Assembly: GCF_020520425.1 (NCBI RefSeq)
Contig: NC_079492.1
Span: 117,215,157 to 117,279,156 of the forward strand
Origin: Spinacia oleracea
Lineage: Eukaryota; Streptophyta; Magnoliopsida; Caryophyllales; Amaranthaceae
Length of the DNA stretch: 64,000 nt
Direction of reading: 5' to 3'
In this document: piece by piece, positions 48,072 through 58,698 of the stretch
Position numbering within the stretch: position 1 is the first letter of the stretch
Layout: every line of letters begins with the position of its first letter
The notes under the pieces: generated by a model
Databases searched by the model: none
What the model saw: the letters and a program-made list of their open reading frames with translations, nothing else
What the model was told of the DNA's origin: nothing
Program-made: the position numbers and the translations under genes

Positions 48072-48149
48072 CTCTATAACCGGAAGAGAGGCAAATGTCC
48101 TCTTTGCTTGAGCATTCTTCAAATAATGCGACTCATCTGCTATGACGAC
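48072..48149 (-). pseudogene. Captured single exon of an SNF2 helicase (SMARCAL1/ZRANB3-like)
   Basis: A 78-bp exon bounded by TTTATGCAG acceptor and a GT donor (GAG|GTCCTC) encodes exactly 26 residues, VVIADESHYLKNAQAKRT plus FASLPVIE. DESH is helicase motif II, and DESH.LKN..AKRT is the SMARCAL1/ZRANB3 style of SNF2 ATPase. Neighbouring exons of the gene are not recognisable, so it is a splice-bordered fragment without ATPase function. Confidence 0.8.
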
Positions 48150-48206
48150 CTGCATAAACACAATAGTTCCTAAGACTTTTACCTTGATTTTTATTTGCAA
48201 TTTCAA

Positions 48207-51024
48207 GTAAAACCCATCACTAAATTAAATTCACCAACCACATTTATCAACGAAGAAACAAAAACTAACAAAATTCAGTCAATTGCAAGAGTAGCAGCTA
48301 GATCTGTATTTTATCTATTTCCTCAAAAATATGTTTTTTCTTGCAGGCCAAGGCAAGAAAGGAGCCAAGAAATCAATACCAGGCATCCAGACCAACAGTG
48401 AGACAGAGTGTTGCATTTTGGGAACAGGGAGCAGGTCAGTGATCAGCCAACGAACCAGGTTTAGACAGACAAATATCTGTTCAAATCCAAATCAAATTTT
48501 CACAGACTGAATACAGAAAAGGGATAGTGAACCCTCCTAAGACACTAAATCAGAAAAATACAATTAAAGAAGCGAGCTAGAAAGTCTAAATAAAGCTCAA
48601 TAAGAGAATCAAACAAACAACTTTTCTTGTGGAGATATCCTCTGGAAAATATCCACCACTAGGACTCTCAACTAAATTACACGTGACATAATGCTTCATA
48701 TTTATATTTCTTAAGCCTATAACTAAGGCTATCTACGAAGTAATATCAAGCACCAATATCAACAACACTGGTACAATAAAAAGATCAAGAATTCAACCAG
48801 AAAAGAAAAAAAGAGATCAAGAATGAAGAATCAAATATGGCCATCATCTTTTGGAGGCTGAACTCTGAGTTAGATCCATTTTCAACTCAAAACTGAAACA
48901 ATTCAAGAGCCTGCTGAATCTCACTGTAAGTTTCAGTTCAGTTTTTTCCCAATTTCAATTGTAGAGTTCCCAAAAATGTGAAATTAGTTTCCAGCAAAAC
49001 AAAATCAGCATTGATACCAAAAAAAGACCAAGCAGAATCAATGATGAGCTTCCAAATCTTCATTTGACTCATAAATGCAAGCTAAATTCTTAACAATACG
49101 GCTAAGTAAGTTGAAAGAAAAGACCACTAGCTAAATTTTCTAAACAAAATTACACTCTTAATAAAGCAGCACTCACCTGAAATTTTCTAAACAAAATTAC
49201 AGTCTAAATGACCAAGGTCAACTCAAGCAACCTCCTCAATCACTTTTTATCTCAAGAAAAATAATTAAGGAACACTCTGAAGTCTGAACAGAACAAATGT
49301 AAAACAATGATCAAAGGATGTCAACTTATCTGTTATTAAAAAATGACCACAGTAAATTGGTTCACACTTTCAAGTGATAACCTAGTAAAGTAGTTAGTGT
49401 GAAGACTAAGGCTAATGAGAGTTTTTCAACTATAAATCCTATTTGTGAATGGCCCACTAAGCATTATGCATTAATTATAACTTAATGGTACAAATAGCAT
49501 CACATAAACAAAGTGGCCGATTTAGTGTATATGCTTAAAAAATGTCAGAACATAGAAAGATGAATTTGGTACTGTACATGGTACACAATCCTCAATGACT
49601 GAACTTGACAATCGGATTGGTCTTTGCGTATTTTTACTGAACCCAAATGGTCATTTCACAAAGTAACATAGTTTAACCCAGATCAAAGTAGCAATTTCCG
49701 GACAACAAATAGAGAAGCACGGAAAACTGATAGAAATAGCTTATATGGTGCTGTACATAAAAAAGGACAAGTCCCAGCACCAGTTCCAAACTACACAAAC
49801 GCCCATTTTAACCCAACTACAAATTGCAAATTGCAGCCAATTCAAGGAAGTCAACTCCTAGTAAAATTGGCATTGCAATAGCTAAAATGTATAAAAAAAT
49901 TAAAAACAGTACCCAAATTGCCAAACAAAGAACACCAACAATTATATAATCTGATTATGTCAATCTCTATCAGGTTATCCAATTATGAAAATCTGCTTAA
50001 TTCAACGTATGTGTTAAAATACTTACAAATTTGCAAAATTAAGGAGAAAATTCAACAAACACTAACAAAGAAGAATCATGAGCCGTAAGTTGCAAATCAA
50101 AATAGTAAAGAAAAAATCGAAAATCAATGAAAGCCTAGTCATAACACAAGTTTGACAATCTACAACATAAAACCTAAACCTCAAAATCACAAAATTAAGC
50201 AGAAAATCAAACGAATAACACCGAATCAACAAGGACAGAAGAAAATCACCATAATAGGATGACATACTTTAGTTTGAAGAAGCTCTTTAATATCTTCCCT
50301 AGATTATTTTTAGACAATATCAATGAAATTCATGCACGTATTATCAAACCTGGATGAAAACATTTGATGATGCATACATAAAAACATTTTTTTAGGAGAA
50401 AAAGGAATCATGAAGGACAGATTTCCTCAAAGACCACAACTTCTCTCAAAGTAGCCCTTCAAAAATCACATTTCAATAGTACAATGCAATTAAAAACAGT
50501 CAACCCACCTCCCCTGCTCCACCCCACCACGACCGCCACCACCACCACCACCATTTTCTAATTCCAACACCACCCCATCTTTATCTATGAACAAACCCTA
50601 AAACCGAATTGAACAAACGAATTGAACAAACCCTAAAAACGAATTGAACAAACGAATTGAATCCTAAAAACGAATTGAACAAACGAATAGAACAAACCCT
50701 AAAACGAATTGAACAAACAAATTGAACAAAACCTAAAACGAAGCACAAAACTCAAAAAAACGAATTGAACAAAACGGCACCTGGAGAGGAGGCGAGAAAA
50801 GAGACCCACCGGCGACTGGCGAGGAGGCCAGAACCAACGACGACTCTATGAGGAAGCTCGATTGATGACGCATGAATGGTTTTTTTTTTGAGGGGGCGAC
50901 GCAGGGAAAGCTAAGGGAAGAAAAAGGGAGTTGAGCGCGAGAGCTGAAATTTTGAGATGCTTAATTGTTTTGAATTACTCCGTAGTATTCAACCAACATT
51001 GCAGCTTTTTTTTTTTTTTTTAAT
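48207..51024. other. Intron-like / intergenic interior of the inner CACTA
   Basis: AT-rich sequence without clear exons. Notable pieces are a CCACC-rich stretch (50,505-50,565) and repeated GAATTGAACAAAC words (50,605-50,775) followed by CACCTGGAGAGGAGGCGAGA, which looks like the start region of another captured gene on the minus strand. Nothing could be named. Confidence 0.4.
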
Positions 51025-51388
51025 CCGGGTTATTGCAGGGGGCTTTTAAATGTACGCTGCGATAAAACGGGCTATTGCAGGGGGCTTTTAAAATGTACGC
51101 TGCAACAAACACTTTTGCAGGGAACAATTAAATTGTACGCTGCAACAACCATTTAAATGGTTTGACCCGCGTTGACCGACTGGTTGTTGAAGCGTATTAA
51201 TACATGTACGCTGCAACAAGGGGGTTGCAACAGGGGTTTTTTCTACTAGTGTAAGGTGGGAAGTTAGGTTCAAGTTTTATGGTTCTAATTAGTTGTTCTG
51301 GTGTTTTTGAATTTTCTTAATGTGTGTTCACTCTTTTCTAGATCAGTAATAATACGTCGAAGGTTCCCCACTGCTGCCCCCAGTGGGA

Positions 51389-51547
51389 ATGTGGGATTCC
51401 GAGCTGTATCTCAGTCCCGGCGTAGCTGATCATCTGTATCAGGACCCTTAATTTACTTAAATGTGGAATTCCGAGCTGTATCTCAGTCCCGCAATTAGCT
51501 TAAGACCTGGTGGTGGTGGAAGCAATCGAGGCCCTCAATTTCTTGGA
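51389..51547 (+). repeat. Duplicated segments right of the inner CACTA
   Basis: TTCCGAGCTGTATCTCAGTC occurs twice (about 51,397 and 51,469), and 51,491-51,547 repeats 43,011-43,067 (GCAATTAGCT..GTGGTGGTGGAAGCAATCGA). The same exon piece therefore flanks the inner CACTA at 8.5 kb distance in direct orientation. Confidence 0.8.
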
Positions 51548-51551
51548 ACTC

Positions 51552-52429
51552 ATATTTATAAAAATGTGATCCGAGACCTGTTGTTTGCTTCATCGGCCAT
51601 AGGCCATAGGCTATAGGTATTTTCTTTCTGCTTGCTAAGCTATTTATATCTGCTGTTCCTGGAATTGAAAGTTATGTTTAGTGGGATGCATGTTTTTGTT
51701 ATAGTTCTAGTAACTACATAGTGATAACTAGGTCATTTATGTATTTTATATTTTTATACGGATGATCCTCTTTTACTTTCGCATTTCTTTCTATCAAGGA
51801 AATCTGAAACCACTCTTGCACTTTGCAGCTGAAAAAAGAAGGCAACTGGTGGCTGAAGAAACAATATCCAAGAGTGGGCAATTTACTTTCCTGAATTGAT
51901 TCAATCTAAGCACAAGTACAATAGCTGCCCTGTTAAGGAGAATGTGAAGCTCTATGCTAATAGCTTTTAATTTACTCAGTTAGCCAGGAGCCGAGATACA
52001 ACTCCATTGAGACCGTAAGCCAAACTAAAGTTGCAGGGAAGTAGGGAATTCATAGTAGCTGTTGAAGACTTTATATGTTTTCACAGCAGTTGAAGACCTT
52101 AGTTAAAGACCTTAGTTGAAGACCTTATCTGTTCTGTTTGAGCTCAGGCATTTTTTTTTTTTACCATAGTTGACTATGGTTAACTTTGCTAAGAGTTGTA
52201 TTACCTTTATGGCTTTCAAAGTGTTGTTCGCTAGGTGTTTGTTTGTTTTCGCTTGTACAAACGGCATTTTCTTTGAGTTTAATACAATGATTTTTTTACA
52301 ACAAAAAATAACTCATTGGGTTATATAGAGTAATATATATTGCAAATATCATTATCTTAAAAATTCTTCGTCACCAATAAATTAAGAAAGTGGCTAATTT
52401 GCAATTGACTTTTTTAGTTGCCACATAGG
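51552..52429. other. Outer CACTA interior, little recognised
   Basis: Contains an exon-like stretch after a TTTGCAG acceptor (51,828 on; AEKRRQLVAEETISKSGQ) and a short GAAGACCTTAGTT repeat (52,083-52,125). No gene family was identified. Confidence 0.35.
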
Positions 52430-53080
52430 AACTAATACATTTAGTACCAATTTAGCGACTAAAATCACTTAGTCACTAAACTACGACGGAATTATCTAGT
52501 ACCAATTAGTACCAATTTAGCGACTGCTTAAACGTCTGTTGTTAATTTGTCACTACATGATACAGTTACTAAATTGTCACGATATCGTTGGTTGTTAATT
52601 TGTGACCACATGATACGGTCACTAAATTGCCGCGAAATTGGTGGTCGTTAATTTGTGACTGCGTAATACGGTCACTACATTGTCGCGAAATAACCATCAC
52701 AAGTTAGGCACTAATAAAGTGTCGGTCGCTACATAGTAACTAGAAAATTCGGTCACAAAATAGCGATGATTACTAATCAGTCATCAAATAAACACAAATT
52801 TAGTGGTTACCATATGGTGACTGATAATATTTTCGGTCGCAAAATTGAGACAGTTCAAATTTTGCGACCAGGTCTTTAGTGACGGATCAAATCAGTCACA
52901 AATCCGTCGCTAAAGACGTTTTGCGACTGAATTTTGATGTTTAGCGACTGATTTTTCCGTCGCTAAATGGTCATTTTCTTGTAACTTGATTCACAAACTT
53001 TGCCCATATAAAAATTGATTTTGGGCATCAAAACATATAATATACAAACGTGCAACTTGCAAGATATCTCTCTGTTTTTC

Positions 53081-53595
53081 ATGGCTCTTCCAATAACAAT
53101 GCTCAATGATGTCACTCCTGGAAAAGAAAATTGGAAAATAGGAGTGCGAATATTAAGGATGTGGGAGGCACCAGATTATTACAAACCGGAAAAACCTGGA
53201 TCCCTTGAAACCGTTTTGGTAGACGAAAAGACATATATTAAAACCTTTAAACAATTTTATATTATTGGTTTTTGAATTGGTATATTATCTTCTATAATGA
53301 ATTTATTTTGATTACAAGGATCGAAGATTCAAGCCAGTATTAGGAGCACACTCATTGACAAATTTTAAAAAGAGTTGAAGGTGCTACTCGGGTGATTGCT
53401 AATTTTGGAGTAGTCGGAAATAAATTTAAACATATAGCGGCATCCAATACTTACAAAATAAACTTTTTCTACAAAACTACAATCAAAGTAAGTGATGATG
53501 ATAAACTCCCCTAACATGGGTTTCAAATTGTACCTTTTGAGAAGATATTGAAGAAGGAGTTGAGTGACATGTTCTTAGTGGGAGTTAAGCTAATA
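53081..53595 (+). pseudogene. RPA1-like fragment, copy 3 (first OB fold)
   Basis: Third unit of the 894-bp array, right of the outer CACTA. Exon 1 matches copy 1 (MALPITMLNDVTPGKENW) but the exon-1 donor position reads GACATATA instead of GC. The exon-2 stretch (53,316-53,595) lacks the AAAGA duplication seen in copies 1 and 2, and retains the CCC TAA stop. It is followed in the correct order by second-OB-fold exons at 54,205-54,741, so this is the copy joined to the rest of the gene. Confidence 0.75.
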
Positions 53596-54204
53596 CATGG
53601 GGTCTAACCTTTTGGAATTTTTACCGTTTGGGACCTATACCTTTTTTTTCCACCGTTTAGGACCTCATTCCCTTTTTCCGATCAAGTTTAACTAGAGTAC
53701 TTTAAAAGGTTAGGTCCTTGGGTTAAAAGATTAAACTAATTCCAAAGTTTGAGGACTAACATTTTCATTTTTTCACCTTTCAGGACCTAAACTTTTTTTT
53801 TCACCTTTTGAGATCTCATTCATGTAATTCCAATGCAATTATTAAACTTCTAATCATTTACATAATAATATGTATAACTTGATTCACAAACTTTGCCCAT
53901 ATAAAAATTGATTTGGGCATCAAACAATCTATAGAGTAAAGAGGCAAATAATTATTTACAAGTTCATTGTATTTTATATACTTTATATTCATTAATGCTA
54001 TATAATAGAGGATTGTAAACATTTTTACAAGGAAGACAGTAAAAGAATTAAGCAATATAGTGTGAAATCTCTACAATTATACTTAAACTAAAATACACTA
54101 CGAAATTTTCTGCCTGTGGACCCTGTACGAAATATAGTGTGAAATTCTTTTTATTTTTATTAGCATCACTAAGGGCATCTTGAAATACATGTTATTGCAA
54201 TAAC

Positions 54205-54741
54205 TATATATTTGAATTCGGATGTAATCGGTGAGGTTATCATAATGGGAGATAAAGAAAACATAGCAAAGCAGGATGCTAAGTCAAACTGGAAGTTACA
54301 AATAGAAATGAGAGATTTAAGGTATAATATTTTCTCCATGTTGATTACTTTAAATTCAATTTTTAATTACAAATTCGTATTACTATTTTGTTCACATGTT
54401 TAAATTTTTATTTGTCATTGATAGCAATAACAAATTGAAGTGCGCATTATTTAGGGAGTTTGCTAAGCAAATGTCAAAATATAAGAATCATGAAAGTAAA
54501 GAACGTGTCATTGCTATAATCCGGTTTGCTAAAATAAAGGAATTTAAGGGTAATACACTTTTTTCTTTTTTGTGATATTTTTTCTTTGAGGTCACTTCAG
54601 GATCAAATTTGTTCGACTTTAACTTGACTTTTTCTATTTGAAGGTGAAGTTTCATTGTCAAACTCGCTTTTTGCTACAAAGATATTCATTAATGAAGACA
54701 TACCTGAAATTCATGAGTTCAGGAGCAGGCAGATTCATTAA
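54205..54741 (+). pseudogene. RPA1-like second OB-fold exons
   Basis: Three exon-like blocks with good splice borders. Block 1 (to 54,321) reads DVIGEVIIMGDKENIAKQDA and NWKLQIEMRDLR. Block 2 (about 54,425-54,549) reads LKCALFREFAKQMSKY and ERVIAIIRFAKIKEFKG. Block 3 (54,644-54,741) reads GEVSLSNSLFATKIFINEDI then PEIHEF and a TAA. This is the DBD-B segment of RPA1-like proteins (VIGEV, LKC.LF.E...Q, FA.IK.F.G, N...ATKI.IN.DIPE). RPA1 binds single-stranded DNA; Helitron versions probably assist rolling-circle transposition. The blocks are open, but upstream decay makes a functional product unlikely. Confidence 0.78.
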
Positions 54742-55560
54742 AACTATTACTAATGATTTCTTATAAATACATATTTGACAAAAAATGCCAAAAAATTGAA
54801 CATCGTATAATGTCGAAGGAATATATTTTACAAGAATCTACCACGTATTAAATGTGTTAAAATGGTTGTTTAATTTTAAAACTCGAGAACATTACCTTGT
54901 GGCTGGTGCAAAACAACAAAACAACAACTACGATACAAAGCCAAATGCAAGAACAAATTGTATAAAATTAATAAACTTTCTTAATTTTCAGTTACAAATT
55001 ATTAAATTTGTCAAATTAACTTAAAATGCAAATACTTGGTTCAACTCCGGACAAAAATATTGACACAATTATGAACAAATTAGAATAAACTTAAAGAGTA
55101 AATTCAGAAGAATTAATTGGCAAAAAAGATGTCCAGATTAATAAAATACGGAGTAGATCGTAACAATAGATCAGATTACATTGGAAGATCATATAAAGTT
55201 AATAATTAAATAATCTTGAATGGGAAACCTTTATTATGATGAATGTAAAGACTTACATTGGATCTTACATGAATTTCATCCCAATCAAACAATTTCGTGA
55301 GAAACACCTTCTGATCCTAAAGATGAAGAGGACATAGAAGGTGTTTGATGCTAATTACAAAGATTTCTTTTTACTGGCAAATGATGGAGCTATGAAGCTT
55401 TATCTCTCCTAGATTTTGTGGCTTGGTTACCTTTCTACTGGAATTATTTCTAAGATGGACTACCTTGAAATTGACAATGCTAATGAAAATAATTTTGAGA
55501 GAAGGTATTGAATATTTTGTTAATAATCTTTAATAAGTTATGTTGTGAAACCCAAATTCT
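54742..55560. other. Helitron interior, unassigned
   Basis: AT-rich DNA. A weakly coding-like stretch (55,270-55,500) has several stops. No feature could be supported. Confidence 0.4.
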
Positions 55561-55569
55561 TATATGAGA

Positions 55570-56425
55570 CTGTCACCATTAACTGATGGTAAGACCAGTT
55601 CACACTTGCGAATTTAGGTATGTTACTTCTATAGTTTAGACATGTTATTTTTTACTTTTATAATTTTAGAGGAGTTATTTTTTTTAGTTTAGGTATGTTA
55701 TTTCTATAGTTTATACATGTTACTTTTTTTATACGGAGTAGTTTTAGGGGAGATACCTTCTTAGTTTAGGTATGTTACTTCTATAGTTTAGACATGTTAC
55801 TTTTTTTTTATAATTTTAGAGGAAGTATTTTTTTTTAGTTTAGGTATGTTACTTCTATAGTTTATATATGTTACTTTTTTTATACTGAGAAGTTTTAGGG
55901 GAGATACCTTCTTAGTTTAGGTATGTTACTTCTATAGTTTATACATGTTACTTTTTTTTTAATAATTTTAGAGGAGGTATTTTTTTTTAGTTTAGGTATG
56001 TTACTTCTATAGTTTAGACATGTTACTTTTTTTATATATATAATTTTAGATGAGGTACCTTTTTAGTTTAGGTATCTTACTTCTATAGTTTAGACTTGTT
56101 ACTTTTTTTTATACGGAATAGTTTTAGGGTAGGTGTATTTTTAGTTTGGGTATGTTACTTCTATAGTTTAGACATGTTACTTTTTTTATACGGAATAGTT
56201 TTAGGGTAGGTGTATTTTTAGTTTAGGTATGTTACTTCTATAGTTTAGACATGTTACTTTTATTTTTATATAAATTTTAGAGGAGGTACTTTTTTAGTTT
56301 AGTTATGTTACTTCTATAGTTTAGATCTGTTACTTTTTTTTATAGTTTTAGGGGAGATACACTATTGGTTTCGCGCTCGTCACACCATCAAATTGATGGT
56401 GTAACTGGTCTCACAGGAGACACGC
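55570..56425 (+). repeat. About ten-copy tandem array (73-80 bp) between two palindromic motifs
   Basis: The unit contains TTTAGGTATGTTACTTCTAT, AGTTTAGACATGTTACTTTT and TTTTAGGGGAGRT, with poly-T length variation. Unit starts fall near 55,617, 55,691, 55,769, 55,918, 55,998, 56,150 and 56,226. The array is bracketed by two direct copies of a palindromic block: TGTCACCATTAACTGATGGT at 55,571 and CACACCATCAAATTGATGGTG at 56,381. Confidence 0.85.
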
Positions 56426-57584
56426 TGGCTATGAAATATTGACTTGCTTAACTATAGAGGTTGGCTTGAACGCAAGCTAGGTGATGGAGTTTTGGGCTTC
56501 TGCTTTGTTTCTTTTGTTTGGTTCTGTTTTGGTACTTTGTTGTTTTTGTTCTTATTTCTAGCTTAATGTAGTTTTTCCTTTTCTTTTGGGGTTTATTACC
56601 TCCCTTTTCACACAAAATTAATAATAACAAAAATTATCCTTGTTAGACTTGGACTCATGGGTATACTATACCCAAGTTAAACAAATGCTATAAAATCGAT
56701 AGTATGGGTAAATTTGGACTTTGCATTTTATGCCATTTAATTAAGTGTTAATCTTTTTTTTTTTTACTTGAAACAAATACGGAGTATATAATTTATGATA
56801 AGAAGTAGCATTTTAATTATTCTTTTTATCAAATTCGTAGGATCCTAACAAGCCGATTATATGAATTCGATCATACACCCGACCTCACCGATTCAAAATA
56901 GGATACCTATCTGTGTACGATGTTAATTATCGATATTGGTTCTAGATTGTGCTAAGGTAAAATAATAAAAAGAAAGAAATGACAACTTATGTAAATTACA
57001 TACAATCCGTAACTTTTTAAATGAAAGAATCAGAAAACAGCACTGATTCAAATTATTTAGTACAAACTTATAAAACCGTGCAATTGCACGGGTTCTATAC
57101 TAGTACGAGTTTATTACTTTGGAATAATGGGGGAAAATTAAATCGAGTCAGACATCCTTTTAAATAAAACATGTAACACAAATTCTTATCTACGAGTGGT
57201 ATACAATAAATATCGTACACAGAAGTAAAAATTTACTCAAAATGTTTAAAAGTTACTTTTATATAGGTAAAAATTGTCTATTTTTTAGTGATAAATTTTT
57301 TCATTTTAAGAAAAATTATTTCGTTAAAATCACTAATAATGTATAAAATTAATCATTTAACTACTTAAAATGTTTATCTATCAACTTTGTTTTCATATAA
57401 TATAAAAGTTAATCAAAACATATTAAAAGTTACAAAAAACTAGATAAATTATCATGGTATACAATAATTTATTGCACACCTTGTGCGTGCAAGAGCTTTT
57501 GAACGAATAAAGATATTGAATAACTTTGTACTATCAATAAAAAATACTTTCACATCCCAAAATACATAATAATTTATTTATAAG

Positions 57585-58171
<587 letters not shown>

Positions 58172-58698
58172 AATCCCACTTGTATGGACCCGGTCCACGC
58201 TATAATTAGCATGGACCAGGGTATTTTTGTAAATACGCAGTGATAGACCAGAAGATTTCACGTGACCTCAAATACCAAAAAAAAACGCAGCCCAATTCAA
58301 AGGAAACCCTAAAATTCGAAATCTCTCTCCTTCTACATCTTCTCTTTCAGCTCTAGTTTCTCTCTTCTCTCTCGTAAATAAGCAAGGTTGAAACAAGTGC
58401 TGGGACTGGAAATGGACCAGATCTTGCAACATCAGCAACAGTTACGGCCATTCCATAAACATCCAAGGTCATTGGCATCAATGCCTCCCCAGCGCTAGGT
58501 GACCGACAGATGCACGGATCAAGATTCAAGACAATTTCGATCGTCCTTTAGCCAAATATTTTAATGAATGAATTTTAATGAATGACGAAGCAATACTCTT
58601 GGTCCACTTGGAATGACGAAGAAGAAAATGTAAAAAAGAGTGAAAAAATAACCTTAATGAATGACGAAGAAAAAAAAATGATTTTAATATTATAATTA
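58172..58698. other. Promoter-like sequence and short gene-like remnant
   Basis: AAACCCTAAAATTCGAAATC followed by a CT-rich stretch (58,320-58,375) looks like the 5' leader of a plant gene. The following 150 bp (58,395-58,545) has coding-like composition but no usable frame I can name. Confidence 0.35.

Larger units (their letters stand above)
44560..51251. mobile_element. Inner CACTA element carrying three host gene fragments (Pack-CACTA)
   Basis: 6,692 bp with inverted ends CACTAGTAGAAAAAACCC (left) and GGGGTTTTTTCTACTAGTG (right), and the 3-bp duplication TAA (44,557-44,559; 51,252-51,254). Subterminal regions (44,575-44,925 and 51,025-51,235) consist of TTGCAGCGTACA / TGTACGCTGCAAC words in both orientations, the transposase-binding type. 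The interior has no transposase but carries SAP18 exons (minus), a PMI2/WEB-like coiled-coil region (plus) and one SNF2 helicase exon (minus). It is nested in the outer CACTA. Confidence 0.92.
39038..52983. mobile_element. Outer CACTA (En/Spm-type) element, about 13.9 kb, non-autonomous
   Basis: Left terminus CACTACAAGAAAATGACC at 39,038; right terminus is its mirror, GGTCATTTTCTTGTA, ending at 52,983. About 28 bp of the ends are identical, but the final GTG and the expected 3-bp duplication are missing on the right, probably through a small deletion at a TA microhomology. Subterminal regions (39,060-39,540 and 52,430-52,970) are full of AGTCACTAAAT / TTTAGCGAC words, as in CACTA elements. 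The interior holds a Helitron with an XTH fragment, exon-like pieces, a LINE remnant and a second CACTA. No transposase is recognisable. Confidence 0.85.
37296..53928 (+). repeat. 894-bp tandem array (three units) split by a CACTA insertion
   Basis: The RPA-like exon-1 start recurs at 37,347 and 38,241 (exactly 894 bp apart) and again at 53,081 beyond the CACTA. Unit 2 ends at 39,037 where the CACTA begins, and unit 3 resumes at 52,984. The first bases of a fourth unit (about 53,872-53,925) then pass into unique sequence. The units are about 98% alike by eye, so the triplication is older than the CACTA insertion but not ancient. Confidence 0.88.
36702..57103 (+). mobile_element. Putative Helitron carrying an RPA1-like gene, heavily nested
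   Basis: The left end A|TCTATACCTATACTAAAAG is typical of plant Helitron 5' termini. The right end has a perfect 16-base palindrome CCGTGCAATTGCACGG (57,076-57,091), then a short spacer and CTAG (57,100-57,103) before T. Insertion between A and T without target duplication fits. The cargo is an RPA1-like gene, a common Helitron passenger. No Rep/helicase protein is visible, so it is non-autonomous. Without the 13.9-kb CACTA inside, it would be about 6.5 kb. The two ends could belong to different Helitrons; a copy of TCTATACC at 36,692 is an alternative left end. Confidence 0.5.
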
